Assembly: GCA_964424035.1 (NCBI GenBank)
Contig: CAYRHB010000148.1
Span: 1 to 7,285 of the forward strand
DNA: 7,285 bases
Source of the DNA: Leptolinea sp964424035
GTDB taxonomy: Bacteria > Chloroflexota > Anaerolineae > Anaerolineales > Anaerolineaceae
Direction of reading: 5' to 3'
Below the pieces are notes generated by a model. The model worked only from the letters and a program-made list of their open reading frames with translations, was not told where the DNA came from and searched no databases. This document shows positions 1 through 6,271 of this stretch, piece by piece (positions within the stretch are counted from its first letter, which is position 1; each line of letters starts with the position of its first letter). A program made the position numbers and the translations under genes.

Positions 1-1457
1 ATGATTATTACACACCGGGTGGGTTGAATGACCGACGTCCAGATAGAGCTGTTATCAGCTATACGAATTTAATCCGGAGATTCTTCAAGAATACCCGTCC
101 CATCGTCCTGGGTGGCATCGAAGCTTCTTTACGCCGTATTGCCCATTACGATTTCTGGGCCAATTCAATCCGCCGCTCCATTCTTTTTGACGCGAAAGCG
201 GATTTTCTGCTGTATGGCATGGCTGAACGTTCGATCCTGGATCTGGTGCGAATATTGGATTCTGGCGGAGACCTGGAATCCATCCGGGGATTGTGTTACA
301 TCGCAAAACAGCCACCGTCAGATGATTCCATTTTCCTTCCTTCATTTGAAGCAGTCTCGGAAGATAAGTCAGCTTTCATTCAGATGTTCAACTCTTTCTA
401 TCGCAATAATGATCCTTTAACCGCTCAACGATTGGTTCAACAGCATGGAGATCGATACCTGGTTCAAAACCCGCCCGCGGAATATCTTGATCAGGCCGGA
501 ATGGATGCTGTGGCAAATCTTCCCTACCAACGTGCCCAACACCCTTTTTATGAAAAACAAGGTCCGGTAAAAGCGCTTGAAACCATACGTTTTTCCATCA
601 GCACCCATCATGGATGCTATGGTGAGTGTAATTTCTGCGCGATAGCTGTACATGAAGGCAGAACGGTTCGCTGGCGCAGCGTAGAATCCATCCGCCGCGA
701 AGCTGAGACTATGACTCACCATCCCCAATTTAAAGGCATCATTCAGGATGTAGGTGGACCTACGGCCAATATGTACGGATTTGAATGCCAGAAGAAACTC
801 CGCAAGGGTGTTTGCCCGGATAAACGCTGTCTGTTCCCCGATACCTGTTCGGTGCTAAAGCCTGACCACCGTGCTCAAATCAACATGCTTCGAACAATCC
901 GGTCTGTTCCCGGTGTAAAAAAAGCGTTTGTCGCTTCGGGTGTCCGTTATGATCTTCTCCAGGCCGACGAAACCCATGGATCAGTTTATCTAAAGGAAAT
1001 CGTTGATCACCACGTTTCAGGACAGATGAAAGTTGCTCCGGAGCACAGTGAAGATCATGTCCTTTCCTGTATGGGCAAGCCCGGTCGACAGAGTCTTATC
1101 AAATTTAAAAATGCTTTTTATTCGCTGACTGCCAAAGCCGGAAAAAAACAATATCTGACTTATTACCTGATTGCTGCCCATCCCGGTTGCAGCGAATCGG
1201 ATATGCGACAATTAAAACGCTTTGTCACACGTGAATTGCATATCTCTCCTGAACAGGTGCAAATATTTACCCCCACCCCATCCACGTATTCAAGTCTAAT
1301 GTATTACACCGGCCTTGATCCTTTCACGATGGAACCCATATTTGTCGAAACTGAGCCTTCGCGCAAAGAACGCCAGAAAGCGATCGTTGTGGAAAAGCCG
1401 GTTCATGACTATTCGTCGAGATTCACCACCGGGGGAAGGAAGTCAGGCAAAGCATGA
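1..1457 (+). CDS. YgiQ family radical SAM protein, 5' end outside the window
   Basis: This is the C-terminal part of a YgiQ-type radical SAM enzyme, a large conserved family of unsettled substrate. The frame is open from base 3 with no stop, giving 484 visible residues. The first residues (DYYTPGG, then RPDRAVISYTN) already match the interior of YgiQ, so the TTG at 24 is not the true start; by comparison with E. coli YgiQ I estimate that 130-150 residues are missing. Next come the family block GGIEASLRR..HYDFW and the radical SAM cluster motif C-x3-C-x2-C, with cysteine codons at 615, 627 and 636 (HHGCYGECNFCAI), which should hold a 4Fe-4S cluster. DVGGPTANMYG follows, then a second cysteine-rich stretch (about 786-870, CQKKLRKGVCPDKRC and on) and KVAPEHSE. 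The C-terminus is short after the GLDPF block, so the long extension of the E. coli protein is missing. The stop overlaps the next start by 4 bp. Family assignment is secure; function is not. Confidence 0.93.
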   Translation, partial: DYYTPGGLNDRRPDRAVISYTNLIRRFFKNTRPIVLGGIEASLRRIAHYDFWANSIRRSILFDAKADFLLYGMAERSILDLVRILDSGGDLESIRGLCYIAKQPPSDDSIFLPSFEAVSEDKSAFIQMFNSFYRNNDPLTAQRLVQQHGDRYLVQNPPAEYLDQAGMDAVANLPYQRAQHPFYEKQGPVKALETIRFSISTHHGCYGECNFCAIAVHEGRTVRWRSVESIRREAETMTHHPQFKGIIQDVGGPTANMYGFECQKKLRKGVCPDKRCLFPDTCSVLKPDHRAQINMLRTIRSVPGVKKAFVASGVRYDLLQADETHGSVYLKEIVDHHVSGQMKVAPEHSEDHVLSCMGKPGRQSLIKFKNAFYSLTAKAGKKQYLTYYLIAAHPGCSESDMRQLKRFVTRELHISPEQVQIFTPTPSTYSSLMYYTGLDPFTMEPIFVETEPSRKERQKAIVVEKPVHDYSSRFTTGGRKSGKA

Positions 1458-2611
1458 GCTACCGTCTATTCGCAGTGACATCCCCCGGGCTGGAACCGGT
1501 TGTTGCCGCCGAGCTGTCGGAAATGGGTATTGCTGTTCAAAAACCGCTCTCCGGATCTCTAACCGGTGAGCCGGTAGATGAAACCGGAGGGGTTGAATTT
1601 AGTGCCAGTCTGGAAGATCTCTACCGGGCAAATCTCTGGTTGCGTACAGCCAACCGCATCATATACCGGTTTGGCGAGTTTCGTGCGGTTTCCTTTCCCG
1701 AATTGAGAAAGAAGGCAGCACGTCTTCCCTGGGATACCGTTCTTCGACCCGGTCAACCTGTCTCGATCCGGGTTACCTGCCGGAAATCCCGGTTGTACCA
1801 TTCAGACGCCGTAGCGGAAAGAGTTGCCGGAGCGATTGGCGATTCGCTGCAGAAGACTGCCCCTGTGCAAAAATATGATGAAAGTTCTGTTCCGCTGCCC
1901 CAATTGATCATCGTACGCATTGTCCATGATAATTGCATGATCAGCATCGATACATCCGGCGCCCTGTTACACCGCCGTGGTTATCGGTTGGAGACTGCCA
2001 AAGCGCCGTTAAGAGAAACTCTGGCAGCCGGTTTGCTGGCACTGTCTGGTTGGAATCGTCAATCTCCTCTTTTGGATCCTTTTTGCGGGTCAGGCACGAT
2101 CCCGATCGAAGCCGCACTAATGGCGAGAAGAATAGCCCCCGGTAAAAACCGGCGCTTTGCCTTTATGGAATGGCCGGGATTCAACAGGAAATCTTGGGAA
2201 TTGATCCTGGATCAGGCAATTTCCAATGAACAAAACGTTGCCATTGATATTCAAGCATCCGATCGGGATGCCGGTGCCATCCGGATTGCCAGTGAGAACG
2301 CCAACCGTGCCGGAGTTATGGATACGATCCAATTTGAATGTCGGGCAGTATCAGCCATCCAACCTGCGAAGCAGACCGGGTGGGTTGTTACCAACCCCCC
2401 ATACGGAGTCCGGGTCAGCCCAACCCGCGATTTGCGTGATCTATATGCCCGTTTTGGAACAGTACTTCGCGAACAATGTCCCGGTTGGCATACAGCAGTC
2501 CTATCATCCAGTGATATACTGAATGGGCAATTACATCTGCCGGTAAATGAAAAGATACGGTTGATAAATGGCGGTATACCTGTCAATCTGTACCTGGCGA
2601 AGGTGGAATAA
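1454..2611 (+). CDS. THUMP-domain class I SAM-dependent RNA methyltransferase (RlmL/YpsC-like, COG0116 type)
   Basis: Predicted cytoplasmic enzyme that transfers a methyl group from SAM to N2 of a guanine in RNA, probably 23S rRNA by family analogy. The 385 residues match the single-methyltransferase form (B. subtilis YpsC-like), not the fused RlmKL of E. coli. The N-terminus (MSYRLFAVTSPGLEPVVAAEL) is the typical start of this family. A THUMP-like RNA-binding region spans about residues 55-170 and ends in HRRGYR (173-178). The catalytic domain begins with APLRETLAAGLL (184-195). Motif I is DPFCGSGT (208-215), the SAM-binding loop, and the catalytic NPPYG is at 314-318. This NPPY form is the one used by N2-guanine and N6-adenine methylases. 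The ATG lies inside the stop of the YgiQ gene (ATGA), which suggests translational coupling. An AGG at 1445-1447 sits 6 nt before the start and a richer GGAAGGA lies at 1434-1440. The target nucleotide cannot be read from the sequence. Confidence 0.93.
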   Translation: MSYRLFAVTSPGLEPVVAAELSEMGIAVQKPLSGSLTGEPVDETGGVEFSASLEDLYRANLWLRTANRIIYRFGEFRAVSFPELRKKAARLPWDTVLRPGQPVSIRVTCRKSRLYHSDAVAERVAGAIGDSLQKTAPVQKYDESSVPLPQLIIVRIVHDNCMISIDTSGALLHRRGYRLETAKAPLRETLAAGLLALSGWNRQSPLLDPFCGSGTIPIEAALMARRIAPGKNRRFAFMEWPGFNRKSWELILDQAISNEQNVAIDIQASDRDAGAIRIASENANRAGVMDTIQFECRAVSAIQPAKQTGWVVTNPPYGVRVSPTRDLRDLYARFGTVLREQCPGWHTAVLSSSDILNGQLHLPVNEKIRLINGGIPVNLYLAKVE

Positions 2612-2644
2612 TTGCAAGAAAATGTCCTACGCTACCTCAAAATG

Positions 2645-2662
2645 CTTTACAAATCTGTAAGG
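2645..2662 (+). other. Short hairpin after the methyltransferase gene (possible weak terminator or operator)
   Basis: CTTTACA and TGTAAGG pair over 7 positions, one of them G-U, around a 4-nt loop, 33 nt after the methyltransferase stop. No T-tract follows directly, so it would be a poor intrinsic terminator. It may equally be an operator half-palindrome or chance. It lies in the 124-nt gap that must contain the promoter of the Roadblock gene; the AT-rich stretch 2671-2702, which includes TAAAAT at 2697-2702, is the most promoter-like part, but I see no good -35 at the right distance. Confidence 0.25.
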
Positions 2663-2723
2663 GCATACCGTTTATTCCATTGTAAAATAAACAAAGTAAA
2701 ATAGTCCGTCCGTACTCTATTCT

Positions 2724-2733
2724 AGGAAGAAGG
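2724..2733 (+). promoter_or_regulatory. Ribosome binding site that decides the TTG start of the Roadblock gene
   Basis: AGGAAGAAGG lies just before the TTG at 2736, with AGGA ending 8 nt upstream of it. The only in-frame ATG nearby (2766) is preceded by a pyrimidine-mixed stretch without any Shine-Dalgarno match. This favours TTG as the start. Confidence 0.65.
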
Positions 2734-2735
2734 GG

Positions 2736-3113
2736 TTGAAATTGGCTACTTCTCGAACTCAACTTATGGTAGACCGTCTAAACCAGATGCAGTCATCCTC
2801 ACCGGATATTGAAGCATCTGCCGTTGTTAGCGTTGATGGCTTGACTATCGCATCCGCGCTGCCACATGGGGTGGAAGAGGACCGTGTCTCTGCTATGTCC
2901 GCCGCCATGCTTTCTCTCGGTGAACGTATCGCCGGAGAATTAGGACGAGGTACCCTGGAACAAATTTACATCAAGGGTGACCAGGGTAGTGTCATGCTCA
3001 TGGCTGTCGGAAACGATGCTGTTTTGACCGTGATGGCTCGGGAACAGGCGAAATTGGGATTGATCCTCCTTGATATCCGCCGTGCTGCTGAAGATCTTTC
3101 AAAACTAATTTAA
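2736..3113 (+). CDS. Roadblock/LC7 domain protein (MglB-like)
   Basis: Small soluble protein of 125 residues that is almost entirely one Roadblock/LC7 domain, the fold found in MglB and in dynein light chains. Such proteins typically dimerise and act as scaffolds or GTPase regulators. Diagnostic parts are SSPDIEASAVVSVDGLTIAS (residues 21-40: first helix into the strand-turn-strand with the family's DGL), the helix DRVSAMSAAMLSLGERIAGELG (49-70), the strands EQIYIKGDQGSVMLMAVGNDAVLTVMA (75-101) and the C-terminal helix LGLILLDIRRAAEDLSKLI (107-125). Start is TTG at 2736, chosen for its ribosome binding site; an ATG at 2766 would remove ten residues without touching the core domain. The V4R-like gene starts 13 nt downstream and the two probably share a transcript. 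No Ras-like or MglA-like GTPase is encoded in the window, so the regulated partner is unknown. The domain call is strong; the role is inference. Confidence 0.9.
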   Translation: MKLATSRTQLMVDRLNQMQSSSPDIEASAVVSVDGLTIASALPHGVEEDRVSAMSAAMLSLGERIAGELGRGTLEQIYIKGDQGSVMLMAVGNDAVLTVMAREQAKLGLILLDIRRAAEDLSKLI

Positions 3114-3126
3114 GCCGAAGCTCATC

Positions 3127-3756
3127 ATGGAACCTCTACCTAAAAGTGGTCTATATTACCCAAATAATTTAGCCCGCATTGCTTTCCTTGCCCTTGAAGA
3201 TGTCATGGGCTCAAACGGTGTAAATGCGCTTCTCAGTTTGGCCAATAAACGTGATTATATTGGCAATTATCCGCCAGATAATATGGAAAACCAGATAGAT
3301 TTCGCGGACATGTCGACTGTTATTGGCACACTGGATGAAATGTATGGAGTACGGGGAAGTCGCGTTCTTGCCATGAGGACCGGTATGGCCGTTTTTGATG
3401 AAACGCTAAAAAATATCGGCGAAGCGGTTGATGTCAATGATGAAGGTTTCATTGCCTTACCGCTGATTGAAAAGATGCGTGTCGGGCTGTCGTTCGTGGG
3501 AATTTCGTTAACCCAATCCACAAAAAATGTCCCGGTAATGAAAGAAGAGAGTGACCATTTTACGTACTCCTTCCAGTTATGCCCAATTTGCTGGGGGCGC
3601 AAAACAGAAGAACCTTCCTGCCATTTGCTGGCAGGAACCCTTCGGGGTGGATTGAAATGGGTAACCCGCGGGCTTAATTTCAACGTCACTCAGGTAAAAG
3701 CCCATTCCTGTGGTGACGAAGTATGCGAATTTGTTATACCCTTCGAACCTGTCTAG
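3127..3756 (+). CDS. V4R-type (4-vinyl reductase domain) protein with a C-terminal cysteine cluster
   Basis: A 209-residue soluble protein whose C-terminal half reads as a V4R domain, the small-molecule-binding fold related to the TRAPP subunit Bet3 and also found in bacteriochlorophyll 4-vinyl reductase accessory proteins and phenol-type regulators. The N-terminal part (about 1-100) is helical, with LARIAFLALEDVMGSNGVNALL (15-36) and a GTLDEMYGVRGSRVL helix (67-81). The C-terminal part holds CPICWGR (152-158), SCHLLAGTLRGGLKW (164-178) and CGDEVCEFVI (195-204). Cysteines 152, 155, 165, 195 and 200 are placed as in cysteine-bearing V4R proteins and could bind a metal or a cofactor. There is no DNA-binding or kinase domain, so it is a stand-alone sensor or adaptor. 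The start is ATG 3127, with a weak GAAG 6 nt before it. It follows the Roadblock gene by 13 nt and ends at a terminator. I am fairly sure of the fold; the ligand is unknown. Confidence 0.75.
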   Translation: MEPLPKSGLYYPNNLARIAFLALEDVMGSNGVNALLSLANKRDYIGNYPPDNMENQIDFADMSTVIGTLDEMYGVRGSRVLAMRTGMAVFDETLKNIGEAVDVNDEGFIALPLIEKMRVGLSFVGISLTQSTKNVPVMKEESDHFTYSFQLCPICWGRKTEEPSCHLLAGTLRGGLKWVTRGLNFNVTQVKAHSCGDEVCEFVIPFEPV

Positions 3757-3776
3757 TTTTGTTTATAAAAAAACTT

Positions 3777-3809
3777 AAAAGCATGGAAGTAATAATTCCA
3801 TGCTTTTTT
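3777..3809 (+). terminator. Intrinsic terminator of the Roadblock/V4R unit
   Basis: AAAAGCATGGAA (3777-3788) pairs perfectly over 12 bp with TTCCATGCTTTT (3796-3807) around a 7-nt loop, and a six-T run covers 3804-3809. It lies 21 nt after the V4R-like stop. The A-rich left flank (3767-3780) would form a T-tract on the other strand, so the hairpin could work in both directions, although no minus-strand gene approaches it. Confidence 0.9.
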
Positions 3810-3870
3810 CTTTAAGTAACAGAAGCAGGGGAAATGGGTAAAATAATTAATCATTAGATGAGTTGTGAAA

Positions 3871-3876
3871 GAGGAA
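3871..3876 (+). promoter_or_regulatory. Ribosome binding site that decides the GTG start at 3881
   Basis: GAGGAA stands 4 to 5 nt before GTG 3881 but only 1 to 2 nt before the in-frame TTG at 3878. The usual spacing supports GTG, which makes the protein one residue shorter than the longest open frame. Confidence 0.6.
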
Positions 3877-3880
3877 GTTG

Positions 3881-4849
3881 GTGAATTTGCCAATTCAATG
3901 GTTACTGGAAGGTCCGTCTTATATTCAATATAGAACCCGGGTTGATTTAATGAAACAACCCGAAGATGCCCCGGATGTCCGGACCGCCCGGATTGCCATG
4001 ACCAGGGATCCGACAATCAGAAGACTGATTGAATCGATTCAAAATTGGCCCGGCAAACCACTTGCCAGCCATAAATCAGCCAACCAGCTTTTTCATACGT
4101 TGAACTTTCTGGCCGACCTGGGATTCAAGAATACAGACGAAAGCTTGCAGGCTGTTTGTGAAAAAATCTTGGATTCAGCCTCTCCCGAAGGTCCATTTCG
4201 ATTATCAATGAATATTGGTCCGGCTCATGGTGGAACCGGTGTTGATACGAGCGGTTGGGCATTGTGTGACGCACCCAATCTTGTTTATGCCCTGGCCAAA
4301 TTGGGATACGCAGATCACCCGGCAGTAATACAGGCTGTTTCTTACTTGCTGGATCTTGTTCGTGATTTTGGATGGCCGTGCGCTGTATCAAAGGAGCTTG
4401 GGGCGTTCCGTGGTCCCGGCCGTAAAGACGACCCCTGCCCGTATGCCAACCTGGTGATGTTGAAAGTCATCGGACAATTCCCACATTTGCATAACCATAC
4501 GGTTGCAAATATCGGAATACAGACTCTTTTCAAACTCTGGCAAAATCGCCGGCAGCAACATCCGTATATCTTTTATATGGGAACAGACTTCTGTAAATTG
4601 AAAGCTCCGCTGATCTGGTATGACATTCTCCACGTAATGGATGTGCTATCCATATTTGATCAGGCTATACAGGAACCAGCCTTTCGGGAGATGCTATCCA
4701 TCATACGTTCCAAGGCCGGACCTGACGATCGCTATATTCCAGAATCTATTTATCTGCCATATAAAGATTGGGATTTCGGTCAGAAAAAACAGCCATCCCG
4801 TTGGATAACACTGCTTGTTTGTCGAATTATGTCACGTTCTGACAGATGA
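3881..4849 (+). CDS. Conserved protein of unknown function, all-helical, possibly alpha/alpha-toroid (prenyltransferase/squalene-oxidase-like)
   Basis: I recognise this as a conserved family seen in Chloroflexota and some other bacteria, but I know no assigned function. The 322-residue protein begins with the family-like WLLEGPSYIQYRTRVDL (7-23). It is rich in helices separated by Gly/Pro turns, such as LFHTLNFLADLGF and LVYALAKLGYADHPAVIQAVSYLLDLV, a pattern that resembles repeated helical hairpins of an alpha/alpha toroid. Strongly motif-like blocks are GPGRKDDPCPYANLVMLK (178-195), HPYIFYMGTDFCKLKAPL (227-244) followed by IWYDILH, and KDWDFGQKKQPSRW (295-308). The dense charged and aromatic residues (R181, K182, D183, D184, C186, Y188, D236, D248, H251, W308) suggest an active site or ligand pocket, not a simple scaffold. 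It has no signal peptide and no membrane segment. It is followed 21 nt later by a HEAT-like gene that probably belongs to the same transcript. The toroid assignment is inference from the helix pattern. Confidence 0.72.
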   Translation: MNLPIQWLLEGPSYIQYRTRVDLMKQPEDAPDVRTARIAMTRDPTIRRLIESIQNWPGKPLASHKSANQLFHTLNFLADLGFKNTDESLQAVCEKILDSASPEGPFRLSMNIGPAHGGTGVDTSGWALCDAPNLVYALAKLGYADHPAVIQAVSYLLDLVRDFGWPCAVSKELGAFRGPGRKDDPCPYANLVMLKVIGQFPHLHNHTVANIGIQTLFKLWQNRRQQHPYIFYMGTDFCKLKAPLIWYDILHVMDVLSIFDQAIQEPAFREMLSIIRSKAGPDDRYIPESIYLPYKDWDFGQKKQPSRWITLLVCRIMSRSDR

Positions 4850-4870
4850 CAACCGTAGAATGAAGGGAAC

Positions 4871-5503
4871 ATGATGACCGCATTGGATGAAATCGCCTAT
4901 TCTCTGGGAATTCGGGATGAAATTCCCAATCAAACGCTGGCCAAAAAACTGGCAGCCACATCAGATTCTGAAGGGATCAGGGAAATAGCTGAACATCTCT
5001 GGGATAAGAACAAAGATATTCAGAATGACTGCATAAAAGTGCTCTATGAGGTAGGAGAAATCAAACCCGACCTGATTGTGGAATTTGCCGACGATTTTAT
5101 GAAACTACTGAAATCCAAAAACAACCGTTTAATTTGGGGTGCCATGACTGCCCTTGCAGCTGTTGCCAGAGCTGATGCCATTCGGTTGTCACCACACATC
5201 CAGGAAATCATAAAAGCCACCCGATCCGGTTCGGTGATCACCGTGGATAGCGGGGTAAAAACCCTGGCCCTTATTGGTGCTGCATGCGAAGAAAACCGGC
5301 AGAAAATATTCCCGTTCCTGTTGGAACACCTGAAAACATGCCGTCCTAAAGAGGTTCCTCAGCACTCTGAAAGTTCTTTACCGGCTGTATCCAGCTCCAA
5401 CAGTGCACAATTCATTCGGATCCTTCAAGATCGATTGGATGACTTATCACCTTCCGGACTTTCACGAGTACGGAAAGTGATTAAACTGGCTGAAGACAGG
5501 TAA
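4871..5503 (+). CDS. HEAT-repeat-like protein
   Basis: A 210-residue soluble helical protein without signal peptide or membrane segment. It opens with a short N-terminal stretch (MMTALDEIAYSLGIRDEIPNQTLAKKLAATSDSE), followed by helix pairs typical of HEAT or ARM repeats: GIREIAEHLWDKNKDIQNDCIKVLYEVGEIKPDLIVEF (residues about 35-72), FMKLLKSKNNRLIWGAMTALAAVARADAIRLSPHIQEIIKA (76-116) and VDSGVKTLALIGAACEENRQKIFPFLLEHLKTC (125-157). A Ser/Pro-rich linker (about 158-178) leads to a last helical segment ending in VRKVIKLAEDR. Such repeats are protein-binding scaffolds, so it probably partners the upstream unknown protein, whose stop is 21 nt before. Two adjacent ATGs (4871 and 4874) are both possible; AAGGG at 4863-4867 gives a better spacing (6 nt) to the second. 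I cannot name a specific family function. Confidence 0.75.
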   Translation: MMTALDEIAYSLGIRDEIPNQTLAKKLAATSDSEGIREIAEHLWDKNKDIQNDCIKVLYEVGEIKPDLIVEFADDFMKLLKSKNNRLIWGAMTALAAVARADAIRLSPHIQEIIKATRSGSVITVDSGVKTLALIGAACEENRQKIFPFLLEHLKTCRPKEVPQHSESSLPAVSSSNSAQFIRILQDRLDDLSPSGLSRVRKVIKLAEDR

Positions 5504-5506
5504 AAC

Positions 5507-5528
5507 AACAGCCGGTTTCCCGGCTGTT
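5507..5528. terminator. Hairpin between convergent genes, probable bidirectional terminator
   Basis: AACAGCCGG (5507-5515) pairs over 9 bp with CCGGCTGTT (5520-5528) around a 4-nt loop. On the minus strand the loop is GAAA, a stable GNRA tetraloop, and the stem is followed by GTTTTAC, so termination of the minus-strand CBS-ACT gene is the better-supported role. On the plus strand only TCTATAT follows, a weak T-tract, so it may slow the HEAT-like transcript less efficiently. It lies 3 nt after one stop codon and 5 nt from the other. Confidence 0.75.
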
Positions 5529-5533
5529 CTATA

Positions 5534-6187
5534 TCAACATCCAGCGCATTTGCGAATATCAACCACCCGGCTGACGTACGGCTTGATGGCTTTTAGCAGT
5601 TCCTTTTCTTCCACTCCTTCAACCCGGAATACTAGGGTCGAGGTCTTGCTGTCTTCACCCAAAAATGATCCAAGTGAAAGGATATTCCCACCGGTTTCAA
5701 ACATAGCCTGTGAAAGCCTTGCCAGTATACCCGGGACTTTTTCCAATTCAACCGTTAAACGTAAACCGGCTTCTCTGGCCCCAAAGACTTCCAGGAATAC
5801 CTTGAAAATGTCTGTTTCGGTAATGATACCCACCACCCGTTCACCTCTCACGACTGGCATACCGCCAATTTTATTGTCGGACATGATCCGGGCTGCGTCT
5901 TCAAGCGGCATATCTTCAGTAACTGTGAAGACCTCGCGGGTCATGATCTTCTCCACCGGGTATGTGCTGAGAAGTGACTTGATCTCCCAGACACTGAGAG
6001 AAGTCGCCGCGGAAGGGGATGCTTTTAGAAGATCCAATTCAGTAACAATACCAATCAGACTGCCAGATTGATCCACCACCGGCAGCCGGCGGATGTGTTC
6101 CTTGGACATTAAGTTGAGGGCTTCCTCGAGAGACGTTTTTGGACCAATTGTGATCACAGGGTGTTTCATGCGGGAACCTACGAACAT
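5534..6187 (-). CDS. CBS-CBS-ACT domain protein (AcuB-like)
   Basis: A 217-residue cytoplasmic regulatory protein with two CBS domains followed by one ACT domain, the same order and almost the same length as AcuB of Bacillus. CBS1 covers about residues 5-57 (PVITIGPKTSLEEALNLM, then GIVTELDLLK at 46-55). CBS2 covers 78-130 (VEKIMTREVFTVTEDMPLEDAARIM, then GIITETDIFK at 120-129). The GxxTxxDxxK ends of both repeats are the usual ribose-phosphate contact of a Bateman module, so binding of an adenine nucleotide is likely. The ACT domain (about 143-210) has LEKVPGILARLSQAMFETGGNI, typical of ACT ligand sites. The protein ends with KCAGC, two cysteines near the C-terminus. The start is supported by AAAAGGAGA at 6193-6201, with GGAG 6 nt before ATG. 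It stands alone and convergent to the HEAT-like gene. The nearest named relative acts in acetoin use, but no acetoin genes are here, so I give no symbol. Confidence 0.9.
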   Translation of the reverse strand: MFVGSRMKHPVITIGPKTSLEEALNLMSKEHIRRLPVVDQSGSLIGIVTELDLLKASPSAATSLSVWEIKSLLSTYPVEKIMTREVFTVTEDMPLEDAARIMSDNKIGGMPVVRGERVVGIITETDIFKVFLEVFGAREAGLRLTVELEKVPGILARLSQAMFETGGNILSLGSFLGEDSKTSTLVFRVEGVEEKELLKAIKPYVSRVVDIRKCAGC

Positions 6188-6271
6188 GGCAGTCTCCTTT
6201 TACAGATGATTAATGATGTGTTTCTTACAATACTACAATCAGTTTATAAGAAATTGATCTGATTTGCTACT

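Noticed and set aside
24..26. TTG as the start of the YgiQ-like gene
   Set aside because: The frame is open to the window edge, and residues before it (DYYTPGG) match the family interior, so the gene begins upstream of the window.
2622..2660. 12-codon open frame (MSYATSKCFTNL) after the methyltransferase
   Set aside because: Weak ribosome binding site, no regulatory peptide signature and no following antiterminator-like structure; such short frames are expected by chance.
3267..3689. Minus-strand open frame of 140 codons inside the V4R-like gene
   Set aside because: No motif or ribosome binding site, and the plus strand gives a clear domain protein with conserved cysteines.
3834..3857. 7-codon open frame (MGKIINH) before the GTG-started gene
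   Set aside because: Its purine-rich AGGGGA sits only about 1 nt from the ATG, too close for a normal ribosome binding site, and nothing suggests attenuation.
5550..6071. Plus-strand open frame of 173 codons opposite the CBS-ACT gene
   Set aside because: It is Ser/Thr/Arg-rich without any recognisable motif, lacks a ribosome binding site, and lies wholly inside a well-supported minus-strand gene.
6187..6270. Promoter for the CBS-ACT gene (TATAAA at 6243-6248 on the minus strand)
   Set aside because: A -10-like TATAAA exists, but no acceptable -35 lies 16-18 bp away and there is no TGn extension, so I do not call it.
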